A DNA stretch of 64,000 nucleotides from Photobacterium sp. JCM 19050 (lineage in GTDB: Bacteria; Pseudomonadota; Gammaproteobacteria; Enterobacterales; Vibrionaceae). Below the pieces are notes generated by a model that was not told the DNA's origin, did not search any database, and worked only from the letters and a program-made list of their open reading frames with translations. The stretch covers positions 124,001 to 188,000 of the forward strand of contig BAXG01000005.1 in NCBI GenBank assembly GCA_001310455.1. Reading direction: 5' to 3'. Numbering within the stretch: the first letter of the stretch is position 1; each line of letters opens with the position of its first letter. This document shows positions 39,752-47,288 of this stretch, piece after piece. Position numbers and translations under genes: made by a program.

Positions 39752-40358
39752 AGGATACGCATTGGAGTGGCTGTCTGGCCGGGGAACATTACGTCGCCCG
39801 GATTTGTGCCGACATATCGTCAAGTTGGCACTTGCGGTGTTCTATGGCAAGCCAACCATTACTCAGTCTCGCAAATTGAAATCTCTGTGGCGTATACACA
39901 GCGACCAAGGCCGCCGAAGTGAAAGGCTTATCCGTCGTTGGCGTGTAAGGATAAAGCTTTTACAGCAGGACGTGTTTGCAGAGGACAGTTTTCAGGCTGA
40001 GCAGACAAGCAAAGAGATTGACCGGCTGGAGTCATTGATAGCCAATGAACGCAATCGCATCCATGAATACGCAATTGCCCAAGCCTCAAAAACTTGTGCG
40101 TGCCCGAAGTGCGGGGGGACTGGTTTGTTTAAGGTTGTAAACCAATGCGATGCCTGTAACGGTACAGGGCAGCTCATCCCCACCGCAGAAAATATCCGGC
40201 AGCAATTGCGTCATCTTGGTATAGCCAGGGTGACTGACAAGCTTTGGCAATCCGAGCTTAAGCCCGTATTTGAAGATGCGTTGAACTGGATGCATACCGA
40301 GCATGGGGAGGCAGTAAAAGCGCTGGATAAGCAGCTAGTATTGGAGAGGGCGGCGTGA
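39729..40358 (+). CDS. Q-like late antiterminator with zinc finger
   Basis: 209 residues. Central CACPKCGGTGLF...CDACNGTG, a DnaJ-like CxxC pair, lies between basic helical segments, the plan of lambda-type antitermination protein Q. It is the last gene before the late region, the expected place. The late operon downstream is crowded with terminators (44585, 44629, 47251, 52243, 52287, 53424, 54688, 55132), which fits a processive antiterminator. Confidence 0.7.
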   Translation: MKTPVHVEGYALEWLSGRGTLRRPDLCRHIVKLALAVFYGKPTITQSRKLKSLWRIHSDQGRRSERLIRRWRVRIKLLQQDVFAEDSFQAEQTSKEIDRLESLIANERNRIHEYAIAQASKTCACPKCGGTGLFKVVNQCDACNGTGQLIPTAENIRQQLRHLGIARVTDKLWQSELKPVFEDALNWMHTEHGEAVKALDKQLVLERAA

Positions 40359-40469
40359 GTGAAGAATCCAATTGGTCTGATATCTCCGTTGGAACTTGAA
40401 TTGCACTTTTACCGGAAAATATGATTTAGTCGTATTTGGGATTTAAGCATATTAACAATGAGGGACAGA

Positions 40470-40748
40470 ATGGGTTATCTACCGAAATGGTTAGCTTCCA
40501 AGTTTGGTTATTTCTCCACACAATCAATTATGAAAATTTGGGGTTGGTTATTTGGTGCAATGTTAGTAATGGTGCTGATTATTCCCTTGGTTTCATATAT
40601 GAGTGAACTGCTAGTATTTCCGTTGGTGAGCGTATACCTGATTTTTATTACAGGCGTTATGTCAGCAAAGTTCTATGCACGAAAACCAATAATATTAACT
40701 GACCCTATCGCCGTGAAACTCTCGGCAACAGATGCGGGGAGAAGATAG
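40470..40748 (+). CDS. two-helix membrane protein (cargo)
   Basis: 92 residues with two hydrophobic segments (IWGWLFGAMLVMVLIIPL; LLVFPLVSVYLIFITGVM). The ATG at 40470 has GAGGGA before it; an earlier in-frame ATG at 40458 lacks one. AT-rich, start of the cargo block. Function unknown. Confidence 0.6.
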   Translation: MGYLPKWLASKFGYFSTQSIMKIWGWLFGAMLVMVLIIPLVSYMSELLVFPLVSVYLIFITGVMSAKFYARKPIILTDPIAVKLSATDAGRR

Positions 40749-40753
40749 TTAAA

Positions 40754-40855
40754 GTGGGTAAGTTGCTTGTTGAGATTGTTTTTTTCTTGTTTGTTTATCT
40801 CATGTTAGTCAGCAGTTTCATCGCCGCATTGATGGCGTTTATTGCGCTGTTCTAG
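40754..40855 (+). CDS. possible 33-residue hydrophobic peptide
   Basis: GTG start 6 bp after the previous gene; the peptide is almost wholly hydrophobic (VEIVFFLFVYLMLVSSFIAA). No convincing Shine-Dalgarno sequence. Could be the displaced end of the preceding membrane gene. Confidence 0.35.
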   Translation: MGKLLVEIVFFLFVYLMLVSSFIAALMAFIALF

Positions 40856-41033
40856 TTATTAACTCCATGAGCTTTGTCTTGTTCTTGATTACCTATATTT
40901 CCAATAGAAAAAATCATTGTTGATTTCACGTTTTCACTGTTGATACAGTTATTTGTAATAATCATGCTTAATAATGTTGAAGCAACTCACTTCGACAGTA
41001 TGCCGTTATGTAACTCATTAGCAAGGAGAGCCT

Positions 41034-41723
41034 ATGAAACTAAAATTGACTTTTATTTTTCTATTTTCTTTTGTTCCGCTAGTAGCGAATGCCGCTGAAG
41101 ATGATAGAGTGAATTTAGCAGTCGAAACGGTCTCAAAGCTATGTTTAAGTGGATCTGAGTATGCCATTCAGGCTGATGCAAAGGGAAATGTAACAATTAA
41201 GAACTTCAATCCCAAAGGAGGTGGTTCTGTTTCTGTTAACGTCAGAGAACAAACCGGTGCAACGGCTTTGCAAGAAGATTTGAGAATAATTGGTGATAGA
41301 GACATCCGCGAATGCACTCAAAAGCATATTGGTAGGATTATCGACGCAATTTTTGAGCAAACCCCTGCAAGCGAAAGCCCGAGGAAGACAAATAGTACAA
41401 TTACTCGCTCAAAATTTATAGGATATGTCCCAGACGTTGTAAGCGTTACAGAATTTGCTGAAGGGAAAAACAATTATTACTATCGATTCACAGTTAAAGA
41501 AGCATCCTCATTGGACTTTTCTTTGAGAAGAAACCACAACTCAATATTTTACTTTGTATTGTCAGCTCAAGGAACACAAATTTTCCAACGCGGATGGGTG
41601 AGTTCTGGAGATGTAAAACGCGATGTGTTTTTCCTACCTGGAGATTACTATATAAGAGTAATTTGTCGCGATAGTGAATCCACTCCTTTTTCTTTTAAAA
41701 TAGAAGGGTTTCCAGAAGCGTAA
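41034..41723 (+). CDS. exported protein with PPC-like beta-sandwich domain (cargo)
   Basis: 229 residues. Sec signal peptide (MKLKLTFIFLFSFVPLVANA, cleavage before AEDD), a middle region with two cysteines, and a C-terminal segment (NNYYYRFTVKEASSLDFSL ... LPGDYYIRVI ... FSFKIEG) that reads like a bacterial pre-peptidase C-terminal beta-sandwich. AGGAG stands 7 bp before the ATG. Its own 300-bp AT-rich upstream region and low GC mark it as a moron, possibly altering the lysogen surface. Function unknown. Confidence 0.65.
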   Translation: MKLKLTFIFLFSFVPLVANAAEDDRVNLAVETVSKLCLSGSEYAIQADAKGNVTIKNFNPKGGGSVSVNVREQTGATALQEDLRIIGDRDIRECTQKHIGRIIDAIFEQTPASESPRKTNSTITRSKFIGYVPDVVSVTEFAEGKNNYYYRFTVKEASSLDFSLRRNHNSIFYFVLSAQGTQIFQRGWVSSGDVKRDVFFLPGDYYIRVICRDSESTPFSFKIEGFPEA

Positions 41724-41835
41724 CGAGTTGCTTGTAGTGCGTAATTACATGATGAACTTTGTAAGCGCCGATATCCAAGTCAACAACTAAGATTTAGAAA
41801 GCCTCATCAATGGGGTAGAGGTCAAAGTTCAACAT

Positions 41836-41876
41836 CACAAATATTTGGCTGCGTGAGCAGCCAATGCCCATTTGTG
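41836..41876. repeat. large imperfect hairpin between cargo genes
   Basis: CACAAAT (41836-41842) and ATTTGTG (41870-41876) enclose GGCTGC-GTGA-GCAGCC (41847-41862). It lies between two convergent genes and may be a terminator for both, but there is no long T-run directly behind the inner stem. Confidence 0.45.
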
Positions 41877-41887
41877 AAAAAAGCAAT

Positions 41888-42166
41888 TTACTTCGATTTG
41901 TCTAATGTCGCTCTTACAGGCGAATAAACCTCTATTCCATCTGCTGCATACTTAGCTAGCATAAATTCTTGTCCTTTGTACCGAAGCAGAGGAAAAGGCT
42001 TTGCAATATGGCACTTGCGACCGCAGTTCGTACAAGCATGTTCCCACTGTTTCGGTTGCGTGTGTATGACGTTTTCAAGCGTAGTTACACGATACACTCC
42101 CTTGCCACATTCCGAGCAGTCGAACTCCACAAATTCAGCCTGTATCACTTTTGATCTTTGCGCCAT
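41888..42166 (-). CDS. zinc-ribbon protein under a LexA box
   Basis: 92 residues from ATG 42166. Two cysteine pairs (FDCSECGKGVYRV; HACTNCGRKCH) indicate a zinc ribbon. A consensus-like SOS box lies 17 bp upstream, so it should be DNA-damage inducible. Function unknown. A longer frame upstream would run through the SOS box and is rejected. Confidence 0.65.
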   Translation of the reverse strand: MAQRSKVIQAEFVEFDCSECGKGVYRVTTLENVIHTQPKQWEHACTNCGRKCHIAKPFPLLRYKGQEFMLAKYAADGIEVYSPVRATLDKSK

Positions 42167-42182
42167 GATTGACTCTAAAATA

Positions 42183-42202
42183 TACTGTTTATATATACAG
42201 TA
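42183..42202. promoter_or_regulatory. LexA (SOS) box
   Basis: TACTGTTTATATATACAGTA: CTGT-N8-ACAG with an AT-rich centre, one base from the ideal SOS box. It sits between the divergent zinc-ribbon gene and the SRAP gene. Confidence 0.85.
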
Positions 42203-42287
42203 TATAATCTGATGTGCTTTCGGCAACCGTCAGATTAGAAGTGTAATAACAAGAGGTTAGAGTTATTGCGCTCAGGGAGGATAAATC

Positions 42288-42874
42288 ATGTGTGGTAGAT
42301 TGAATGTCACAGACGATCCACTGACTAAGATAGTCACGGATGTGTTGGGTATCTCATTCAGAACAACATCGAATTGCGATTTAAGACCAAGTGAATCGAT
42401 AGAAGCCGTTCATTTCAAGCAAGGAAAACCCGAGCAGCTTTCCTTGTCCTGGGGATTTAAACCATCATGGGCAAAGCGGCCACTGATAAATGCGCAGTCG
42501 GAAACGGTGGCTGTAAAACCAACATTCCGGGAGGCGTTCAGGTTTCATCGCTGCGTTGTTCCTTGTACCGGTTGGTATGAGTGGCTGACACTGAAACGGG
42601 GAAGAAGAAAAAATGTGCATTTACGGATCCTGAAAGCCAGGTGGTATGGATGGCGGGCATTTACCTTCACGGTGAATCACTGGTGACGTTGACAGCAGAG
42701 CCGAACAAACAGTGCCGGGAGTACCACCACAGGATGCCGCTATTGCTTGATGAAAAACATGTCGGGGATTGGCTGGGGTCTATAGAGAACGCGAGGTCTC
42801 TGCTCAATTTACCGTGGACCAAAAATCTGGTTGTTGATGTGGTGAGTATGGAGTCACATAGTCGGTTGAGGTGA
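42288..42874 (+). CDS. SRAP/YedK abasic-site protein (HMCES family), frameshifted
   Basis: Covalently caps abasic sites in single-stranded DNA through Cys2 and shields them. Seen: MCGR with the essential Cys2, NAQSETV with the conserved Asn and Glu, CTGWYEW, and the catalytic histidine in EYHHRMPLLL. The frame breaks after YEW near 42583, where restoring one G joins the two parts into about 195 residues. The SOS box at 42183 fits the family name (SOS response-associated peptidase). Location in phage cargo suggests help in surviving DNA damage at induction. Confidence 0.85.
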
Positions 42875-42994
42875 GAAAATTGCTTCTGTGACAGCCAAAA
42901 AAACACTATCACCTGTTGACTGGCTCAAAGTACAGGTGATTAGTACGTAGCAATTCTAGAATCAAAGGAACTGTGTTGATATCATCTCAATATC

Positions 42995-44425
42995 ATGATA
43001 TTTCGAGTTTTTTGGTTGATTTTGACAAGCGGGCTGTTTTGCTGTCGTTTGATGAGTCACGGGAGATTGGTATGCATTCAGCATTTAAAAAAGCTACATA
43101 CTGAGCTAGTAGCATTGAGAGAAACCATCAGTTCGGCAGCAATTCCTCAAGGAATTTTTATACAGCAATATGGGTGGAATCAAACTGCCCTAGACAGTAG
43201 TGACTTATGTTATGCAATTGATAATCTCACTTTTGATATAACTCAATTTGATATTGAAGATATTGGGGAGTATGAAGGGTACCTTGAGAGTCAGAATAAA
43301 AAAATTGTAGCCCTAAATGATATAGCCAAAGGACACTATAACAATAATGCAGGCCATTTAGTTCATCTGGTACCCAATATAGCCATTACTGTTATGGTGA
43401 TTCACCGAGATCTAGAAAAAACATTTTTTAAATGGGAGGTGATGGAAGAAAAAAAATTACTTCCCAAAAATATGTTACGAAGATTGCGTAACACAGAGGC
43501 AAGGATAAATGCAATTGATACTTCTAGCTCAGACCTAGAAGAGAAAGTAAAGGCGATTAATAGTGCTCATGAGGCTGCTGAAAATTTACCCACTGATCTG
43601 GAAGAGTTAAAAAGAACTCAAAAACAAATCGGTGATTTGTTGAAAGATTCTAAGGAGATGTTGGCGGAAATTCAGCTAACAGAAAAGAGTGCTGAAGCTT
43701 CCTTGGAAGCTTTAATATCACATGAAGAAGCCGCTCGTAAGAGTAAAGAAAAAACCGATACCTACGTTGATGAATGTGATAAAGCTCTACAGATAACCAC
43801 AACGGAAGGCTTGGCTTCTGGATTTGACCAAAAAGCAAAGGAGCTTTCTAAGTCTATCAATAAGTGGGTCGGAGGGTTGGTATTTGCTTTAGTTACGGGC
43901 GGGGTGCTAGGGGCTCATAGGGTAAATGAGTTAACAATGGCATTAACTGACACAACTTCAATGGGCGTCGGTGAAGGCTTAATCCAAACAGTACTCACGA
44001 TATTTTCTATTGGTGGACCATTGTGGTTTGCGTGGTTAGCTACGCAGCAAATCACACAACGGTTTAAGCTTTCTGAAGATTATTCGTACAAAGCAACTGT
44101 GGCTAAGTCTTATACAGGATTCAGTAAACAAGCAAACCGATTTGGTTCTGATGTTGAGGAAAGACTATTTAAAGCGACTCTCGACCGTCTTGAAGAAATG
44201 CCTCTAAGGCTCGTAGAAGGTAAAGATTACAGTAGTCCTTGGCATGAATTCATAGACTCTGATGTTGTGAAGCACGCCATTGATAAAGTGCCAGGGTTTA
44301 GACGCGAACTAGATATTTTCGCTAAGAATACTAAGCGTAAAGTAACGGATGTTAAACAAGATGCTCATCGCTCTAACGTGACACAAATAGATGGTGATAC
44401 CGACGCTCAAAAAGAAACTGGCTAG
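42995..44425 (+). CDS. coiled-coil membrane protein, DUF6161-like (cargo)
   Basis: 476 residues as read. Residues about 150-280 form a long coiled coil (DLEELKRTQKQIGDLLKD), followed by TTEGLASGFDQKAKELSKS and two transmembrane helices (WVGGLVFALVTGGVLG; GGPLWFAWLATQQITQRF), then a cytoplasmic tail. It resembles DUF6161-type proteins as I remember them; not certain. The N terminus is doubtful: another frame from GTG/TTG near 42972 (ISSQYHDISSFLVDFDKRA) may be the true start, joined by one base in the A-run near 43085. AT-rich moron; anti-phage or exclusion function is only a guess. Confidence 0.6.
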   Translation: MIFRVFWLILTSGLFCCRLMSHGRLVCIQHLKKLHTELVALRETISSAAIPQGIFIQQYGWNQTALDSSDLCYAIDNLTFDITQFDIEDIGEYEGYLESQNKKIVALNDIAKGHYNNNAGHLVHLVPNIAITVMVIHRDLEKTFFKWEVMEEKKLLPKNMLRRLRNTEARINAIDTSSSDLEEKVKAINSAHEAAENLPTDLEELKRTQKQIGDLLKDSKEMLAEIQLTEKSAEASLEALISHEEAARKSKEKTDTYVDECDKALQITTTEGLASGFDQKAKELSKSINKWVGGLVFALVTGGVLGAHRVNELTMALTDTTSMGVGEGLIQTVLTIFSIGGPLWFAWLATQQITQRFKLSEDYSYKATVAKSYTGFSKQANRFGSDVEERLFKATLDRLEEMPLRLVEGKDYSSPWHEFIDSDVVKHAIDKVPGFRRELDIFAKNTKRKVTDVKQDAHRSNVTQIDGDTDAQKETG

Positions 44426-44538
44426 GTTAGAATTCAATTCCATACCCAAGCACTAGATTGGTTGTGGAACTTATCTTCGAATTACCAGCAAGCACATTAC
44501 GGTTGATTCGGAAAACTCCGATAGATTGAAATGCTGCT

Positions 44539-44614
44539 GGTTTTGCACCTTGCCGAAATCTCAGGCATTATTTACCCATAGTGCAAAACCTCGACCTTCA
44601 CGGGCCGAGGTTTT
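44539..44614 (+). promoter_or_regulatory. late-operon RNA switch, copy A (antiterminator hairpin overlapping terminator)
   Basis: GGTTTTGCAC (44539-44548) pairs perfectly with GTGCAAAACC (44581-44590). Within the loop TGCC/GGCA can form a second stem. The right arm overlaps AAAACCTCG (44585-44593), which pairs with CGAGGTTTT (44606-44614) to make a terminator followed by TTTTTTT. The two structures cannot coexist. A homologous element is at 52197. Lies before the lysis and packaging genes. Confidence 0.65.
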
Positions 44615-44628
44615 TTTGTGTCTACACC

Positions 44629-44651
44629 AAACCCGCTTCGGCGGGTTTTTT
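44629..44651 (+). terminator. second terminator before the lysis genes
   Basis: AAACCCGC, TTCG, GCGGGTTT (44629-44648) then TTT. Confidence 0.85.
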
Positions 44652-44668
44652 CGTATGGGGTGTTAACC

Positions 44669-45148
44669 ATGACATATCAACTGGGGAAACGGTCTCGCAA
44701 GCGTTTAGCGCCTGTACATCCTGACCTTCAACGAGTGATAGAAAGAGCGATTCAACTGTCCGATGTCGATTTCACGGTGCTTGAGGGGATCAGAACACTG
44801 GAAAAACAAAAGCGGCTGGTAAAGGAAGGTGCCTCCCACACACTCAAAAGCCGACACCTGACAGGACATGCCGTTGACCTCGGTGCCTGGGTAGATGGTG
44901 AAGTTCGTTGGGACTTTGGTTTCTACCTGAAACTTGCCCACGCTGTCAGGCTCGCATCTATAGAGCTGAACATCCCCGTTGTATGGGGCGCGTGCTGGAC
45001 AACCATCAACAATGAAAGCGATTTGGAAGATGCCATCGCTACCTATGTCGCCAGGAAAAAGAAACAAGGGAAAAAGCCACTGATTGATGGGCCGCACTTT
45101 CACCTCTGCCGCAAACATTATCCGGCTACCTACAAAGGGGATGTCTGA
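44669..45148 (+). CDS. endolysin, M15-type peptidase
   Basis: 159 residues, start at ATG 44669 with GGGGTG upstream. M15/VanY-like zinc peptidase: SRHLTGHAVDLGAW supplies His and Asp, and DGPHFHL the second His. Cleaves the peptidoglycan stem peptide at host lysis. No signal peptide, so it relies on the holins next to it. TGATG overlap with the holin gene. Confidence 0.88.
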   Translation: MTYQLGKRSRKRLAPVHPDLQRVIERAIQLSDVDFTVLEGIRTLEKQKRLVKEGASHTLKSRHLTGHAVDLGAWVDGEVRWDFGFYLKLAHAVRLASIELNIPVVWGACWTTINNESDLEDAIATYVARKKKQGKKPLIDGPHFHLCRKHYPATYKGDV

Positions 45149-45552
45149 TGAGCATATGGAACTTCCTGACCGGCCTTGTTGAGCCGGTAACAGACCTGAT
45201 TGATGAACTCCACACCAGTGAAGAGGAAAGGCTTGAAGTCAAAACCAAGCTGTTTGCTATGCAAAGTGCCATGGCGACAAAGGTCATGGATTATGAAGCG
45301 CGGCTTATCGAGGCCAAGACCAAAGTCATTACCGCCGAGGCGCAAGGGGCGAGCTGGCTTCAACGCAATTGGCGTCCGATAACCATGCTGACGTTCTTGG
45401 GGCTCGTTGTTGCCGATACATTTGGGCTTACGGAATTTCGCTTAGCGTCTGAAGCCTGGACACTCCTTCAAATCGGGTTGGGAGGATATGTAGTTGGCCG
45501 AAGCGCAGAAAAGATTGTACCCAAAGTCACTGATGCAATGCGTAAGGATTGA
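45148..45552 (+). CDS. 3TM-type phage holin
   Basis: 134 residues. An N-terminal amphipathic/coiled segment (EEERLEVKTKLFAMQ), the W-rich block SWLQRNWRPITMLTFLGLV and a C-terminal helix (LLQIGLGGYVVGRSAEK) match the GTA/3TM holin family. Forms the inner-membrane hole that releases the endolysin. Confidence 0.85.
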   Translation: MSIWNFLTGLVEPVTDLIDELHTSEEERLEVKTKLFAMQSAMATKVMDYEARLIEAKTKVITAEAQGASWLQRNWRPITMLTFLGLVVADTFGLTEFRLASEAWTLLQIGLGGYVVGRSAEKIVPKVTDAMRKD

Positions 45553-45554
45553 AC

Positions 45555-45737
45555 ATGAACCAGAGCACATCGGCTGTTTCGTATAGCGCATCCGCAGTGA
45601 CAACGCTTGCCGGGTTATCAATCAATGAATGGGTCGCTTTAGGCGGCTTTCTTATTGGTGTAGCGACCTTTGTCGTTAACTGGCGCTACAAGCACATCCA
45701 AACAAAAATCATGCTCGAACAGGGTAAGCACGATTAG
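45555..45737 (+). CDS. small holin-like membrane protein
   Basis: 60 residues from ATG 45555 with one or two hydrophobic helices (WVALGGFLIGVATFVVNW) and the polar ends of class II holins. Second membrane protein of the lysis cassette; could be holin or antiholin. No Rz/Rz1 spanin pair was found. Confidence 0.7.
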   Translation: MNQSTSAVSYSASAVTTLAGLSINEWVALGGFLIGVATFVVNWRYKHIQTKIMLEQGKHD

Positions 45738-45779
45738 CGCTGTTTTATCTGGTACTGATGAAAAACAAGTAGACAGGTA

Positions 45780-46571
45780 ATGGCAAAAGCTGACTGGGTA
45801 AAACTGGCTGCGCAGTTTGAGCATGACCACGCTCGATACGGAACAGGCGCAAAGGAATGGTGTGAGGCGAAAGGGATAAATTACCAAAGCGCGCGCCGGT
45901 ATATCAAAGTGCGCAAAAGTGCGCAGGAGGATTGTGCGCAGAAAGGGAATGCGCAGGGAAAAAATGCGCACTTAGCCCATGTGAAGCGAAAAACAGTTAA
46001 GCGGGTAACGAAAGGGAAAACCCGGGAAAAGAAAGCCTGTACAGAAATTAGCAACGTCGTATCGATAGATGACGTTAAGCTTGCCCTTCATGACACAAAC
46101 TCAATACCTCATCCCGAACGCAAAGGCGGCATGTATGCCCGGTATTTTCCGGCAGAAAAGCGCTACATGTTTGATGCCGCCGACATGGCTACTTTGGACG
46201 ATGAACTGATGCTGACCCGAGCAAGGTTGCAATCAGGGATTGAATACCTCGGGAAGATCCACGCTGATATGGCGCAGGCTTCAACCATGGAAGAGCGGAT
46301 TAGCCTTTATGAATCCTTCAACCGCTGCAATAGCGGATTAGACACGCTGACCGCACGGATTGAGTCGCTGACAAAGACCATGAGCAGTTTGGGTATCGAT
46401 GTGGTGATGAAGGAGAAGGTGATTGCTGACACTGCCCGGATTAGAAACATGTCCCGCAAGCTGTTTCTTGAAGCGGATAACCTGGCTAAAGAGGGCAAGG
46501 GAGACGATACACCGATTAGTGAGATGTTGGATGACCTTCAGAACATTGGCACTGGCGGGTTGATGTGCTAG
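45780..46571 (+). CDS. terminase small subunit
   Basis: 263 residues. N-terminal HTH typical of TerS (WVKLAAQFEHDHARYGTGAKEWCEAKG, NYQSARRYIKVRK), then basic linker, then a helical oligomerisation region. It recognises phage DNA for packaging. The linker coding sequence contains five phased TGCGCA hexamers, giving Ala-Gln every five residues. Ahead of terL but separated from it by a cargo gene. Confidence 0.82.
   Translation: MAKADWVKLAAQFEHDHARYGTGAKEWCEAKGINYQSARRYIKVRKSAQEDCAQKGNAQGKNAHLAHVKRKTVKRVTKGKTREKKACTEISNVVSIDDVKLALHDTNSIPHPERKGGMYARYFPAEKRYMFDAADMATLDDELMLTRARLQSGIEYLGKIHADMAQASTMEERISLYESFNRCNSGLDTLTARIESLTKTMSSLGIDVVMKEKVIADTARIRNMSRKLFLEADNLAKEGKGDDTPISEMLDDLQNIGTGGLMC
45910..45970 (+). 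repeat. phased TGCGCA repeats inside terS (candidate pac site)
   Basis: The self-complementary hexamer TGCGCA starts at 45910, 45920, 45935, 45950 and 45965: spacing 10, 15, 15, 15 bp. P22 pac lies inside its small terminase gene, so a packaging signal is a fair reading. Confidence 0.55.
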
Positions 46572-46629
46572 TACGGCGTATCTATCTGATAGTAAAATAC
46601 TTCAAATGTTTCATATGTAATTTGTGAAT

Positions 46630-47232
46630 ATGATTGTATCGACATCTAAAAACAATCCAGAAGTAGAGGCAAAGTACCGAAAAACCTTAATGACTACCTC
46701 ATTTATGCTATTCATCTATTCGTTTGCGGGTGGTCAGTTCAATGGGGAGCTTTCTTTATCTGGTTCGAAATTTGTGTTCAGCCGGCCCCAATATCTTGAG
46801 TATTTTGCAGTAGTAATGATAGTTTTCTTTGCTTGGCGGCACTACCAAGCATCTAAGTCAATTAGAGAAAGGTTGGATAAAGCAAAAATTTTCGATATAT
46901 CAATTTTTTCTGAAAAGCTTACTGATTGTGAAAAAAGCATCTTAAAGGGTTTTAAGCGTATTGAAGATGCGCCGGAAGGCTGCAATCAAAACTACCATTT
47001 GGTTTCCACATGGAGGTTTGATGTGTGCTGCTGCTACACGCCCAGTCTGTACTGTGAAGATAAAACGCTGGCTTTTAGTCTAACGAAATCATCTGCTTTG
47101 AGACTTCGGCTTTATTATGTGCGAAGTTTAATTGTACATGTTCTTGTTGACTCCGACTTTGGTGATGCGTGCTTACCCAGTTTGTGCGCGGTGATATCCA
47201 TTTTGACGTACGTGTACAACGCCTTCTCTTAA
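46630..47232 (+). CDS. membrane protein inserted between terS and terL (cargo)
   Basis: About 200 residues with two hydrophobic segments (TTSFMLFIYSFAGG; LEYFAVVMIVFFAW) and a cysteine-rich RFDVCCCYTPSLYC motif. GC is visibly lower than in the flanking terminase genes and a terminator follows at once, marking a moron. It may be a lysogen-expressed membrane protein. No family recognised. Confidence 0.6.
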   Translation: MIVSTSKNNPEVEAKYRKTLMTTSFMLFIYSFAGGQFNGELSLSGSKFVFSRPQYLEYFAVVMIVFFAWRHYQASKSIRERLDKAKIFDISIFSEKLTDCEKSILKGFKRIEDAPEGCNQNYHLVSTWRFDVCCCYTPSLYCEDKTLAFSLTKSSALRLRLYYVRSLIVHVLVDSDFGDACLPSLCAVISILTYVYNAFS

Positions 47233-47250
47233 TTGATGAGTCACATAGAG

Positions 47251-47276
47251 AACCCGGCCATTGCGCCGGGTTTTTT
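47251..47276 (+). terminator. terminator between cargo gene and terL
   Basis: AACCCGGC (47251-47258), GCCGGGTT (47265-47272), then TTTT. Confidence 0.85.
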
Positions 47277-47288
47277 AATGCCTGCGAT

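Noticed and set aside
46630..47232. Insertion sequence between terS and terL
   Set aside because: No transposase, terminal inverted repeats or target duplication were seen; it reads as a phage cargo gene with its own terminator.
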